Counted from the first letter of the stretch, positions 9,239 to 18,593 are shown. The stretch is 64,000 nucleotides of DNA from Mongoliitalea lutea (GCF_014652135.1 NZ_BMYF01000012.1:48735-112734); one strand, 5' to 3'. Program-made: numbers and translations. Notes: generated by a model not told the origin, from the sequence alone.

Positions 9239-9301
9239 AATCAAGAGCCAAGACTCAAAGTCCAAGGATGAAGAAGGAGGGATGAAGGATGAAAGACTAA
9301 C
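9239..9301 (+). repeat. Degenerate 7-bp tandem repeat
   Basis: Nine consecutive heptamers can be laid end to end from 13 bp after the peptidase stop codon: AATCAAG, AGCCAAG, ACTCAAA, GTCCAAG, GATGAAG, AAGGAGG, GATGAAG, GATGAAA, GACTAAC. The first half follows NNYCAAG and the second GATGAAG. No coding function is evident. Confidence 0.6.
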
Positions 9302-9332
9302 TGTTGAAATGATGTAGTCTTTGAATGTTTTT

Positions 9333-9361
9333 CGTTGCGAGCGTTGCGATTTGTCGTTGCG
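9333..9361 (+). repeat. Three CGTTGCG direct repeats
   Basis: CGTTGCG occurs at 9333, 9342 and 9355, and CGAGCG is opposed by CGCTCG, in an otherwise AT-rich spacer. Apart from this, the preceding heptad tract and the hairpin at 9452, I see no gene in the 472-bp space between the peptidase and the ABC ATPase. Short leftward open frames there have no recognisable domain and look non-coding. Confidence 0.45.
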
Positions 9362-9451
9362 CTCGTGGTGAGAAATGAACAGGGAACTTGGAAGACGGTA
9401 TAGAAATTCGAATTTCGATTGATTGAAATAATCGTGAGGGTCCAAGCTCAA

Positions 9452-9491
9452 AAGGCCTCCATTTATGCTTAGCATAGCTGGAGGTCTTTTT
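9452..9491. terminator. Two-part hairpin, probable terminator
   Basis: AAGGCCTCCA (9452) pairs with TGGAGGTCTT (ending 9488, one G-T pair) and encloses a second dyad TATGCT..AGCATA. It is followed by T6. It lies about 230 bp beyond the peptidase stop, so it may end that transcript after the repeat tract. Confidence 0.6.
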
Positions 9492-9697
9492 GTTTGTATA
9501 GGTATTTGCATCATTTTTTAGCGTAGTTGACCGATTGGATAGATTTTGGTCAAATGAGTAGACTGTCCGTTTATGTGACGATTTACAGAATTTATTATGG
9601 TAAACATGAAAAAAATCCATAGATATCAAAAATTTTTGAAATTAATCCCTTATTTTCCAATTCATTAGAACGAATCTTTCACCACAACCAGTATTCT

Positions 9698-10585
9698 ATG
9701 GAACTCACCATCAAAAATCTCTCAAAGACGTACTCCAATGGAGTCAGGGCACTCAATGACATTTCTTTGACCATTCCTCAGGGAATGTTTGGACTTTTAG
9801 GCCCCAACGGGGCAGGCAAATCTACCCTGATGCGAACAATTGCTACTCTTCAAGATGCCGATAGTGGCAGTATTTTTTTAGACGAATTGGATGTGTTGAA
9901 TGATAAACAATCCTTGAGAGAAAAGCTTGGATATCTTCCGCAGGATTTTGGATTATATCCCCGCATCAGTGCAGAGGTCATGTTGGATCATATTGCGCAA
10001 ATGAAAGGAGTGATCCACAAGTCAGAGCGCAAAGACTTGGTATCTTCTCTTTTACAAAAGGTAAACCTTTACAAGGATCGTAAAAAAGCCTTAGGTACTT
10101 TTTCTGGAGGGATGCGTCAGCGGTTTGGGATTGCACAGGCTTTGGCGGGTAATCCATCCTTGATAATTGTAGATGAACCCACAGCAGGCTTGGATCCATC
10201 GGAACGAAATCGTTTTTATAACCTTCTAAGTGAATTGGGGGAAAATACCATTGTGATTTTATCCACCCATATCGTAGAGGATGTGAGTACGCTTTGTGCC
10301 AACATGGCGATCATCTGCCAAGGTGAAGTGCTCATGCAAGGAAAACCATCGGATGGAGTTAAAGCCTTAGAAGGAATGGTGTACCAAAAGAGTGTGGATA
10401 AGTCGAAGTTGCATAGTTACAAAGGTACCTATAACCTGATTTCAACGCAGCTGAAAGAAGGCAAATTAAGTTTGCGGATTGTCAGTGAACAAGATCCTGA
10501 AAATGGATTTGCCAAGGCTCCTACCAATTTGGAGGATGTATATTTCAGCCATATTGCTCAAAAAATGGACCCTATTACTTTGTAA
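9698..10585 (+). CDS. ABC transporter ATP-binding protein
   Basis: A 295-residue ATPase subunit with Walker A GPNGAGKST (residues 35-43), Q-loop (LPQDFGLYP), signature FSGGMRQRFG, Walker B LIIVDEPTAGLD and the switch histidine in ILSTHIVEDV. The roughly 80-residue C-terminal extension is typical of ABC-2 exporters. It begins an apparent two-gene operon, with its stop only 3 nt before the next start, which encodes the matching permease fused to a metallopeptidase. The pair should form an inner-membrane exporter or signalling complex; the substrate cannot be told. Confidence 0.92.
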   Translation: MELTIKNLSKTYSNGVRALNDISLTIPQGMFGLLGPNGAGKSTLMRTIATLQDADSGSIFLDELDVLNDKQSLREKLGYLPQDFGLYPRISAEVMLDHIAQMKGVIHKSERKDLVSSLLQKVNLYKDRKKALGTFSGGMRQRFGIAQALAGNPSLIIVDEPTAGLDPSERNRFYNLLSELGENTIVILSTHIVEDVSTLCANMAIICQGEVLMQGKPSDGVKALEGMVYQKSVDKSKLHSYKGTYNLISTQLKEGKLSLRIVSEQDPENGFAKAPTNLEDVYFSHIAQKMDPITL

Positions 10586-10588
10586 GCC

Positions 10589-13500
10589 ATGAAAGGATTT
10601 TGGAATGTTTTCACCTTTGAGATCCGATATAGGCTAGCAAGACCTGCTACCTATGCTTATTTCGGAATGGTTTTTGGAATCGCTGTACTGCTTTTTGGAG
10701 GAGGGTATACACCTGCTTCAGATACAGTTTATCATAACTCACCTTTAGTCATTGCCTCTTTGCAGGTAAATATTTCTCTTTTTGGAATCCTGTTGGCATC
10801 GGCCATCATGGGGGTACCTATCTACAGAGATTTAGAGCATAAGACGGGTAATTTTATGTTTAGTTACCCTTTAAGCAAATTTGCCTATTTCATGGGGAGG
10901 TTTTGGGGTTCTTTTGTAGTCCTATTGGGGATTACCCTTGGAGTACTGTTGGGGATTTATGTCGGCTGTATCGTTGGGGCAGCTACTGGATGGACTGATG
11001 CAGATCGTTATGGACCCCATGTATTTTGGTTTTACATTCAGCCTTGGCTTACCTTAGTTCTGCCAAATATGTGGATTGCGGGAACGTTGTTTTTTGCCCT
11101 GATCATATTTACGAGAAATATTAAATCGATTTACTCTGGAGGGATTGTACTGTTCATTGCGTATTTGCTTTCCAATTTTTTGGCGCAAGACATAGAAAAT
11201 AAGGAGCTTGTACAGCTTCTAGATCCATTTGCACTCAATTCTTTCAATTTAGAAACAAGGTATCTCACGCCTTTTGAGCAAAATTCTTTTATCCTTCCCC
11301 TTCAAGGATATTTGCTCTTCAATAGAATTTTGTGGGTTTCTCTTGGCCTATTGGTATTTATTGCTGCGTATTGGCGGTTTTCATTTTCTTACTTTTTTCA
11401 GGAACGCATGAAGAAAGCAAAAAAAGAAACAATTGAAGAGGCACCGGCCACTATTTCTTTGGATAGGGTTACGACCAATTTCTCTAATGCATTTCAATGG
11501 AAAAGTCTGATAGCCTTATCAAAAATAGAGGTAAGCAACATTGTCAAAGATGTGTATTTCAAATCCATTTTACTTGGCGGCTTGGTATTTTTGGTCATTG
11601 ATTTTTGGATAGGCTCGACTATTTATTCGGTTTCGAATTACCCTGTCACCTCCTTTTTGATGGAGTTTAAAAATTTTGATTACAACCTCTTTGTCTTCAT
11701 CATCATAGTATTTTTCACCGGGGAGTCTATTCACCGCAATCAATCCTCCGGATATGCGGTCATCAGTGATACTTTTCCTGTAAAGGATGGAATACTACTA
11801 TCTTCCAAGTTTTTTGGAATGGTAGCGGTGACATTTATTTTGGCCATCATCCCTATACCTGTTGGGATTTTGGTTCAGACCTTGAAAGGTTATTTCAATT
11901 ATGAATTATCGATTTATTTGGTAGATAGCTTACTGATTTCTTATCCCGATTACCTGCAAATGGTGATGTTGGTGTTTGCTGTCCATATGGTCTTCAATAA
12001 TAAGTTTGCGGGCCATGCAGCGAGTATAGCCATTTGGATTGTGTTAGGCTTAGTATTGGATTTGGCAGAAATTAACTTTAAACTTTTCCAATATTCGTTT
12101 AAGCCGGGTTTCATTTGGTCAGATATGAATGGATTGGGCCATTTGGGAACTTCCCTTTTCTGGTTCAATATTTATTGGACTTCTATCGGGTTATTTTTGC
12201 TGCTTTTCTTTAGCATTTTCTTCATCAGAGGGACAGAAGTCAATTTTAAAAGTAGGTTAGGTATTGCCAAAAGGCGCTTGAATACTCCTGTTGTAGGTGT
12301 TTCATTGATTTTCCTATCTATTGGCTTGCTTTCGGGAGGATACATTTTCCACACAGTAGTGTATGACAATGATTATCAAACCGTAAAGGAAGGACAAAAA
12401 GAGCGTGCTGATTATGAAAAACAATTGAAGCAATACGAACGCCTTCCTCAACCCAAGGTAGTAGATGTTTTTTTGAAAGCAGATTTGGTCCCTGAAGAGC
12501 GAAATGCATATTTCAATCTTTTGCTCACGGTTGTGAATAAGACAGATAGCCCCATTGATTCTTTGCACATGCATGCCAATTCCTTGACAGCGTTTGATGT
12601 CAAATTAGATGGGAAGGCACTTCCTTATCGTTTTCCATTGAAGTATGACAAGCGAAAGTTTGATATTCTTAATAAGTACGAGTCAAAGGAATGGTACAAG
12701 ATTTTGGCACTTCCTTCTACTATGTATCCGGGTGATACCTTGCAATTGGAAGTCACGGCAAGTCTTTTGAACAAAGGGTTTCCTAATTCGGGTTATAACC
12801 GCGATTTGGTCTATAATGGTACCTTTACCTCTGCCTTTTTGCCGAGTTTTGGGTATAATGAGTCTTTTGAGCTAAGTTCGGATGAAATCAGGAAAAAGCA
12901 TGGGCTGGAAAAGAAGAATACAGACCTTCCTCCTCATGATGACCCATTTGGTTTGGCTAACCTATTGTTTTCCCAAGACGCAGACTTCGTAAGGTTTGAG
13001 GCAATAGTCGGTACACATCCCGAACAAATAGCTGTTGTACCAGGATATCTGCAAAAAGAATGGGAAGAAAATGGTCGAAAGTACTTTCACTACGTACAGG
13101 ATACACCAATACAGTATTTCTTTTCGGTAGTATCCGCCAAGTATGATGTGTTGTTGGATGAAGTTACGCTTCCTAATGGTGAACATGTAACCATAGAAAT
13201 CTATCATCATCCACAGCATAAGTACAATTTGGACAGATTCTTAGCTGCATATAAGGATGGTCTCGTGTATTTCTCTGAGCGTTACAGCCCTTTCCAATTT
13301 AGACAAATGCGCATACTGGAATTTCCTCGATATGCTGGATTTGCGCAGTCTTTTCCAAATACAGTCCCCTATTCAGAAAGCTTTGGTTGGGTAGCTGATT
13401 TTAGCGACCCCAACAGTTTCGATTATGTGTATTTTGTAACAGCCCACGAGTTGGCCCATCAATGGTGGGGGCATCAAATTCCCCCAAATTATACCAGAGG

Positions 13501-14245
13501 ATCTAATTTAATTTCGGAAGCTTTAGCAGAATATTCAGCCTTAATTCTGACAGAGCGAACCTATGGCAAGGATAATATGAAGCGCTTCTTGAAAGATGAG
13601 CTTGATCGTTATCTGTCAGGAAGAGCCAATGAAAGCAAAAAGGAAAATGTCTTTATCAATGCTGACCGAGGCTATATATGTTATCAAAAAGGTGCTTTGG
13701 TATTGTATGGATTACGGGATTTTATTGGTGATGATGCCATGGATGTTGCTTTGCAGGGTTTTCTTGGGGAGTTTGGATTGAAAGAAACCCCTCCATTTCC
13801 GGGTAGTTCGGATTTGCTACGCTACTTGACTGAGCAAACACCGGATTCTTTGCACTATTATTTGGAGGATACATGGCATAAGATTACCCTGTATGAAAAC
13901 AAAGCCACAGAAGCTTCTGCAAAAAAAACAGGAGAGGATGAGTATTTGGTTACGTTGAGTTTCAATACCCAAAAAGTGTATGCCGATAGTTTGGGTAGAG
14001 AAACTCCGGCAATTTATGATGGGGATTATATCGATATCGGAATATTTGCTAAAGATGATACGGATGAAAACGGTAAAAATCGCACCAATCCCCTGTATAT
14101 CCAAAAACACAAACTTAAGCCAGGCAGTCATCAATTGGAAATCCGTGTGACAGGGGGCATTCCAGCAAGGGCAGGTATCGATCCGTACAATAAACTCATC
14201 GATCGTATTCCTGAAGATAATGTAAGCTCTGTCAATATAAAATAG
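10589..14245 (+). CDS. ABC-2 permease / M1 aminopeptidase fusion protein
   Basis: A 1,218-residue fusion. Residues 1 to about 590 hold two blocks of hydrophobic segments (about a dozen helices), matching ABC-2 permease halves. After a charged linker (EGQKERADYEKQ), the C-terminal 600 residues form an M1-family metallopeptidase with HELAHQWWGH (zinc ligands His953 and His957, catalytic Glu954) and Glu977 as likely third ligand, nineteen residues beyond the second His. The upstream SESFGWVADF region stands where M1 enzymes carry the exopeptidase loop. The fusion is a known Bacteroidota arrangement. It lies directly behind its ATPase. The peptidase may process the exported substrate outside the membrane (inference). 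Confidence 0.9.
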   Translation: MKGFWNVFTFEIRYRLARPATYAYFGMVFGIAVLLFGGGYTPASDTVYHNSPLVIASLQVNISLFGILLASAIMGVPIYRDLEHKTGNFMFSYPLSKFAYFMGRFWGSFVVLLGITLGVLLGIYVGCIVGAATGWTDADRYGPHVFWFYIQPWLTLVLPNMWIAGTLFFALIIFTRNIKSIYSGGIVLFIAYLLSNFLAQDIENKELVQLLDPFALNSFNLETRYLTPFEQNSFILPLQGYLLFNRILWVSLGLLVFIAAYWRFSFSYFFQERMKKAKKETIEEAPATISLDRVTTNFSNAFQWKSLIALSKIEVSNIVKDVYFKSILLGGLVFLVIDFWIGSTIYSVSNYPVTSFLMEFKNFDYNLFVFIIIVFFTGESIHRNQSSGYAVISDTFPVKDGILLSSKFFGMVAVTFILAIIPIPVGILVQTLKGYFNYELSIYLVDSLLISYPDYLQMVMLVFAVHMVFNNKFAGHAASIAIWIVLGLVLDLAEINFKLFQYSFKPGFIWSDMNGLGHLGTSLFWFNIYWTSIGLFLLLFFSIFFIRGTEVNFKSRLGIAKRRLNTPVVGVSLIFLSIGLLSGGYIFHTVVYDNDYQTVKEGQKERADYEKQLKQYERLPQPKVVDVFLKADLVPEERNAYFNLLLTVVNKTDSPIDSLHMHANSLTAFDVKLDGKALPYRFPLKYDKRKFDILNKYESKEWYKILALPSTMYPGDTLQLEVTASLLNKGFPNSGYNRDLVYNGTFTSAFLPSFGYNESFELSSDEIRKKHGLEKKNTDLPPHDDPFGLANLLFSQDADFVRFEAIVGTHPEQIAVVPGYLQKEWEENGRKYFHYVQDTPIQYFFSVVSAKYDVLLDEVTLPNGEHVTIEIYHHPQHKYNLDRFLAAYKDGLVYFSERYSPFQFRQMRILEFPRYAGFAQSFPNTVPYSESFGWVADFSDPNSFDYVYFVTAHELAHQWWGHQIPPNYTRGSNLISEALAEYSALILTERTYGKDNMKRFLKDELDRYLSGRANESKKENVFINADRGYICYQKGALVLYGLRDFIGDDAMDVALQGFLGEFGLKETPPFPGSSDLLRYLTEQTPDSLHYYLEDTWHKITLYENKATEASAKKTGEDEYLVTLSFNTQKVYADSLGRETPAIYDGDYIDIGIFAKDDTDENGKNRTNPLYIQKHKLKPGSHQLEIRVTGGIPARAGIDPYNKLIDRIPEDNVSSVNIK

Positions 14246-14368
14246 CGAGAGATTAACCTACTACATGGGACGCACAGGTATAAAGGGTTTTTAATGGATC
14301 AAAATTTCTTCTGGGTTTATAGACACATGTATTACTTTAAGTGATACTTTAAGGTCTAGTATGAGTTC

Positions 14369-14402
14369 TGTGGATAATTTGCAAAAAAGCAGGTTATCCA
14401 CA
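14369..14402. promoter_or_regulatory. Inverted pair of perfect DnaA boxes
   Basis: CTGTGGATAA (14368-14377) and TTATCCACAG (14394-14403) are exact reverse complements separated by 16 bp; each contains the consensus DnaA box TTATCCACA. The pair lies in the 222-bp space between two convergent genes, where promoters are not expected. Nothing else recognisable is in that space. Confidence 0.6.
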
Positions 14403-14467
14403 GGCCTAAAAGGCAATGTGATTCGGCTTGATATTAAAGCTCTTCTATATTCCTATGTGGTAATTTG

Positions 14468-15475
14468 TCACCTCAAGTTAAACTTTAAGATATAGCTATT
14501 GGCTGTTAGGTACAGCGCTTTTTCATCAGTGGATAAAGCACAATTGGAAGTTGCCTCCCCTGTTTGTAGCCGAGCTAATACCGTTCCATCAGCGTCAAAA
14601 ACCCATACGCCTCCCGGGCCTGTAGCAAAAATCACACCGGAACTGTGAACCTTTAATCCATCAGGAAGTCCTTGAAAGCCTGCTTTGCCTACAAATTCAG
14701 TGGCATCAAAGAATACCGTTCGATTGTGGATAAGTCCATCTTCCCTTTGTTCGTAGCGATACCAAACAGCTTCTCGGGGATATGAATTGGCTACATAAAG
14801 GTATTTTTCGTCTGGACTCCAGGCAATCCCATTTGGTCTGCTTAAGCTGTCCAATAGTAAGAGCGTTCCATCAGTGTTCATTTGAAACACTCCCTGAAAG
14901 CTCAATTCCTTACTTAGATCATCCATTCCAAATTCAAGACCATAAGGAGGATCCGTGAAGTATAGGTTTCCATGACGGTTATATACAGCATCATTTGGGC
15001 TATTCAACCGCTTTCCCTCAAAGTTATCCACAAGTGTTTCAAAGTTGGGTTTGGGATCGTCCAGCGAAGCACTCATACGTGCCATCCTTCTATCTCCATG
15101 TTGACAAAGCACCAAATGTCCTTCCTGATCAAGTATCAGCGCATTGGAGCCTGTTTCTCCACCTCTTTGAGTTGATCCTGTATATCCGGATGGTTTGAGG
15201 TAGAGAGACAGTTTGCCAGTATGATCTATTTTGAAAATGGAATTTTGTGGAATGTCTGAAAAAATCAATGCCTGCTCACTTTCCAGCCATAGTGGTCCTT
15301 CGGTCCAAGAGAAGCCTTGGGCGAGAATCTCAAAACCTTGCTCCGGATCAATCAGTTTTAAAGCTCGCTCGTCAAGAATCTCAATGAAAGCGTCTGCTTT
15401 CATCCTTGAATCCTGCGAATGACAACTCGTGGAAAGAATAAATAAGAAGCTTATGAAAATCAATAGACGGTTCAT
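14468..15475 (-). CDS. SMP-30/gluconolactonase-family lipoprotein
   Basis: A six-bladed beta-propeller of the SMP-30/gluconolactonase/LRE type, hydrolysing lactones in characterised members. I start it at the ATG giving MNRLLIFISFLFILSTSC, a clear lipoprotein signal (Cys18). The frame is open 39 codons further upstream, but those residues do not look like a signal. Likely metal ligands are the Glu of SWTEGPLW, the Asn of NSPNDAVY and the Asp of IAWSPDE. It is predicted to be membrane-anchored and probably periplasmic. It is convergent with the permease-peptidase fusion. The substrate is unknown. Confidence 0.85.
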   Translation of the reverse strand: MNRLLIFISFLFILSTSCHSQDSRMKADAFIEILDERALKLIDPEQGFEILAQGFSWTEGPLWLESEQALIFSDIPQNSIFKIDHTGKLSLYLKPSGYTGSTQRGGETGSNALILDQEGHLVLCQHGDRRMARMSASLDDPKPNFETLVDNFEGKRLNSPNDAVYNRHGNLYFTDPPYGLEFGMDDLSKELSFQGVFQMNTDGTLLLLDSLSRPNGIAWSPDEKYLYVANSYPREAVWYRYEQREDGLIHNRTVFFDATEFVGKAGFQGLPDGLKVHSSGVIFATGPGGVWVFDADGTVLARLQTGEATSNCALSTDEKALYLTANSYILKFNLR

Positions 15476-15571
15476 CTTCGGATATAGCTTTAGTGGAGAT
15501 TTCAAAGAAATTAAATATACTTGTAATAACTGTGAATTCCTTGAGAGGAATATACAATTATTAGTTTCCAT

Positions 15572-16192
15572 ATGAGCTCCCAGCCATTGCAAGTTTGTTT
15601 TTTAGATATTGAAGTTGATCCTCAAAGTGGCAAATTGCTGGACTTTGGGGCAATAAAAGCTGATGGTTCTAGTTTCCACTATCCATAAGGCCAAAGGAAA
15701 GGAGTTTGATGAGGTGTTTTTAATGTTAAGTAATGCTACCTGTGTGGATAACTCTGAGCGAAGACTGCTGTATGTGGGGATGACCCGTGCGAAATCTAGG
15801 CTTTCTACTCATTATCGGGAAATTATTTAGATTCTATAACAGCTCCAGCTTTAGAAAAACTTACAGTAGACTCCATGCCGGAAGATCAAAGGCTTTTGAT
15901 TCTTCATTTGGGTTTGAGGGATGTCAACCTTGGGTTTTCCACATACAGACAAAAAGCAATTCATGCGCTCAGAACTGGAGAAATGCTTCAAGTGGTGGAT
16001 TCAGACTGTTTGAATAGTCAGGGAATAGCTGTTCTCCGTTTTTCTCAGGCATTTCAGCAAAATCTACTTGGATTCGAACAAAAAGGCTATGTCATCCAAG
16101 ATGTTCGGGTGAATTGGTTGGTTTATTGGAAAAATCCCGAAACTGAAAAAGAGGTGTTGGTTGTTTTGCTGGAAGTGATTTTGGGTAAATAG
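15572..16192 (+). pseudogene. Remnant of a large exonuclease-helicase (RecQ-related) gene
   Basis: Three pieces of one gene are recognisable. The start reads MSSQPLQVCFLDIEVDPQSG, the first motif of a DEDD 3'-5' exonuclease, and soon hits a stop at 15686. Overlapping it in another frame is STIHKAKGKEFDEV followed by SERRLLYVGMTRAKSRL, the last motifs of a UvrD/RecQ-like helicase, ending at a stop at 15828. After a frame change, LDSITAPALEKL leads into MPEDQRLLILHLGLRDVNLGF..VNWLVYWKNPETEKEVLVVLLEVILGK, the C-terminal domain of the same proteins. The intact family is well over 1,000 residues, so most of the gene has been deleted. I know of no reason to expect function. Confidence 0.75.
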
Positions 16193-16343
16193 CCTTAAAA
16201 CTTTAGCCAACCTCCAACGGATTTTTTCAGTATATAGAGAAACAACCCACTTTAACCGTATGATACATTCAGACATTTTCCAAGATAATCCCAAACTATC
16301 CATTTTTTTACCCATCTATTACACCCTTTGGGCTGATAGTGTC

Positions 16344-18593
16344 ATGACAACTACTGAATCAAAGGAGGTAGAGGCACTTATCCACAGGCAATATTGGCTC
16401 AGTGCCGAGGAAAAGGAATGGCTTTTTGAACAATTTAATCCTAGCAATCCTCCCAAACCAAAGTTGTTGAAAAACCTGCGAAAAGAAATCAAGTCCATAC
16501 CAATTGAGCAGGAAAGTTTGACCGCTATTGGGGTTGCTTTGGCCCAAAAGTATCAGTCTGATGTGAGTTATCCACAGGATGTCATGGCAGATTTTGAGTT
16601 TACGGAGCAGGCTTTAGGGTTGTTGGGGAAAGAGGCAAGCTATAGCTTTAAATCCGGTCATGAAACCATTACCAATGTCCAACATGCCGAGCAAAACTTC
16701 AATGTTTCTGCGTTGACGGCTCTTTTGGATGGTTCCCACGCTGAGCTTATCCACAGAGTTAAAACTGTTATATCTGATCATGCTTTTGCTTTTCGGGAGT
16801 TTGAAAGTTTACAGGATCAACGAGAACAAACGCTTTTGTGGTGTCAGGAATTGGCCAAGCAGGGATTTGGGGCTTGGGCTTTTCCAAAGTTTGCGGATGG
16901 AAAGGATGATATGGAGGGCTATTTTGCCATAATGGAAACGCTCTCTTACCATGACCTGAGTATGGTGATCAAATTTGGGGTGCAGTTTGGATTGTGGGGA
17001 ATGAGTATTTTCTTCTTAGGCACTGAAAAGCATCATCGAAAGTATTTGAAGGATGTAGGTAGCCTTAAACTTCCCGGCTGTTTTGCCATGACCGAGACAG
17101 GCCATGGTTCCAATGTAAGAGGCTTGGAAACCACAGCTACCTACAATCATGAGAAAAAGACGTTCACCATTCACACACCAAACCCTGACGCTCGAAAGGA
17201 ATACATCGGTAATGCTGCTTTGCATGGTCAAAAAGCCACTGTTTTTGCGAAGCTAATTATTGACGGAGAGGATTTTGGAGTAAATGCTTTTATTGTTCCT
17301 TTGAGGGATGCTGAGGGCAATTTGGTCTCAGGTGTTCGTATTGAAGATTGTGGACGAAAGATGGGTTTGAACGGTGTGGATAACGGGGTCATTTACTTTG
17401 ATCAGGTGGATATACCACAAGAAGATATGTTGGACAGATTCTCTTCCGTCAATGAAGCAGGTGAGTTTGAAAGTCCCATCAGCTCGGACAACAGGAGGTT
17501 CTTTACCATGCTTGGCACCTTGGTTGGGGGAAGGATTGGTATTCCTCGATCTGCTTTGGCTGCTACCAAAACAGGTTTGACCATAGCTATTCGTCACGGA
17601 GAAAAGCGGAAGCAGTTTGGTCCTGAAGGTGGAGAGGAAGCTCCAATTTTGAACTACCGCATGCACCAGCGAAGATTAATGCCGCCTTTGGCTACAAGTT
17701 ATGCGCTTCATTTTGGGTTGAGGTATTTGACGGATAGATTTTTGAAACGCTCTGAGGAAGATGCACAGGAAATAGAGGCTTTGGCTGCTGGATTGAAGGC
17801 CTATACTACTTGGTTTACTACCGCTACTTTGCAGGAGTGTAGGGAAGCCTGTGGAGGAAAGGGTTATCTATCTGAGAATAGAATCGATGCGCTCAAAAAT
17901 GACACAGATGTCTACACCACTTTCGAGGGGGATAATGTGGTTTTGATGCAATTGGTGGCAAAAAATCGATTGACAGAATTTAGGCAGGAGTTCAGTGATA
18001 TGAATATGTTCACCATCTTCAACTATGTCACTCATCAGGCCAAGACGAGCATAACGGAGAAGAATCCGCTGATCGTCCGAAATACAGACAAGGAACATTT
18101 GTTGGATATGGATTTCCATTTGAGTGCCTTTCGCTATCGTGAACGAGCGATTTTGACAAGTGCAGCTCGCAGGATTAAGCGACATATTGACGAAGGGATG
18201 GATTCCTTTGATGCATTTAATGTAGTACAGCATCATTTGCTCAATGTGGGGCAGGCATATATCGAACGAATAATCTTGGAGGAGTTTCAGGCTGCTGTGA
18301 AGGAAACAGCTGATGAGGGAATAAAAGCCGCCTTGACGCAGTTATGTCAGTTATTTGCGTTGTACACTATTGAGAAGAACAGAGGCTGGTATTTAGAACA
18401 AGGCTATATGGAAGGTGTGAAAACTAAGGCTATTCGTAAAGAAGTGAACCAATTGTGCTGGGAAGTGCGAAAAAATGCATTAGCGCTCACGGATGCTTTC
18501 GCCATCCCCGAAAGCTGCATCGCCGCTCCTATTGCTCGCAGAAACCGCGGAAGTGAGGGAAAGGTTTTTAAAGCCACAGATGAACACAGATAA
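16344..18593 (+). CDS. Acyl-CoA oxidase / dehydrogenase family protein
   Basis: A flavoprotein of the acyl-CoA oxidase type, acting in the first step of fatty-acid beta-oxidation. Visible are the FAD/substrate-binding stretch CFAMTETGHGSNVRGLETTATY, GRKMGLNGVDNGVIYFDQV, GRIGIPRSALAATKTGLTIAIRHGEKRKQFG, and CREACGGKGYLSENRIDALKNDTDVYTTFEGDN, in which the Glu of EGDN is the expected catalytic base. I prefer the ATG giving MTTTESKEVEALIHRQYWLS; the frame extends 28 codons further upstream (16260). At 749 residues it matches the oxidase group rather than the roughly 380-residue dehydrogenases. The last codons run into a 10-bp tandem repeat. Three DnaA-box matches lie in its 5' third. Confidence 0.88.
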   Translation: MTTTESKEVEALIHRQYWLSAEEKEWLFEQFNPSNPPKPKLLKNLRKEIKSIPIEQESLTAIGVALAQKYQSDVSYPQDVMADFEFTEQALGLLGKEASYSFKSGHETITNVQHAEQNFNVSALTALLDGSHAELIHRVKTVISDHAFAFREFESLQDQREQTLLWCQELAKQGFGAWAFPKFADGKDDMEGYFAIMETLSYHDLSMVIKFGVQFGLWGMSIFFLGTEKHHRKYLKDVGSLKLPGCFAMTETGHGSNVRGLETTATYNHEKKTFTIHTPNPDARKEYIGNAALHGQKATVFAKLIIDGEDFGVNAFIVPLRDAEGNLVSGVRIEDCGRKMGLNGVDNGVIYFDQVDIPQEDMLDRFSSVNEAGEFESPISSDNRRFFTMLGTLVGGRIGIPRSALAATKTGLTIAIRHGEKRKQFGPEGGEEAPILNYRMHQRRLMPPLATSYALHFGLRYLTDRFLKRSEEDAQEIEALAAGLKAYTTWFTTATLQECREACGGKGYLSENRIDALKNDTDVYTTFEGDNVVLMQLVAKNRLTEFRQEFSDMNMFTIFNYVTHQAKTSITEKNPLIVRNTDKEHLLDMDFHLSAFRYRERAILTSAARRIKRHIDEGMDSFDAFNVVQHHLLNVGQAYIERIILEEFQAAVKETADEGIKAALTQLCQLFALYTIEKNRGWYLEQGYMEGVKTKAIRKEVNQLCWEVRKNALALTDAFAIPESCIAAPIARRNRGSEGKVFKATDEHR

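Larger units (their letters stand above)
14369..17383. other. Cluster of nine TTATCCACA motifs (possible DnaA-binding locus)
   Basis: Exact matches on one strand or the other begin at 14369, 14394, 14725, 15024, 15743, 16378, 16568, 16747 and 17375. They fall in intergenic DNA, in the pseudogene and in different reading frames of two genes, so one codon preference cannot explain them. No dnaA or dnaN lies in the window; a DnaA-titration site or an origin are both possible. Confidence 0.4.

Noticed and set aside
9239-9301. CRISPR-like array
   Set aside because: Units are 7-10 bp (also at 18575, 18703 and 19973) with no spacers and no cas genes.
9107-9629. Two overlapping leftward open frames of 110-135 codons between the peptidase and the ABC ATPase
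   Set aside because: One overlaps the peptidase C-terminus including its catalytic His region, both cross the repeat tract and hairpin, and their composition is not protein-like.
14246-14467. Definite replication origin
   Set aside because: The two DnaA boxes are convincing, but no dnaA/dnaN neighbourhood, AT-rich unwinding element or skew data is available, so only a candidate is reported.
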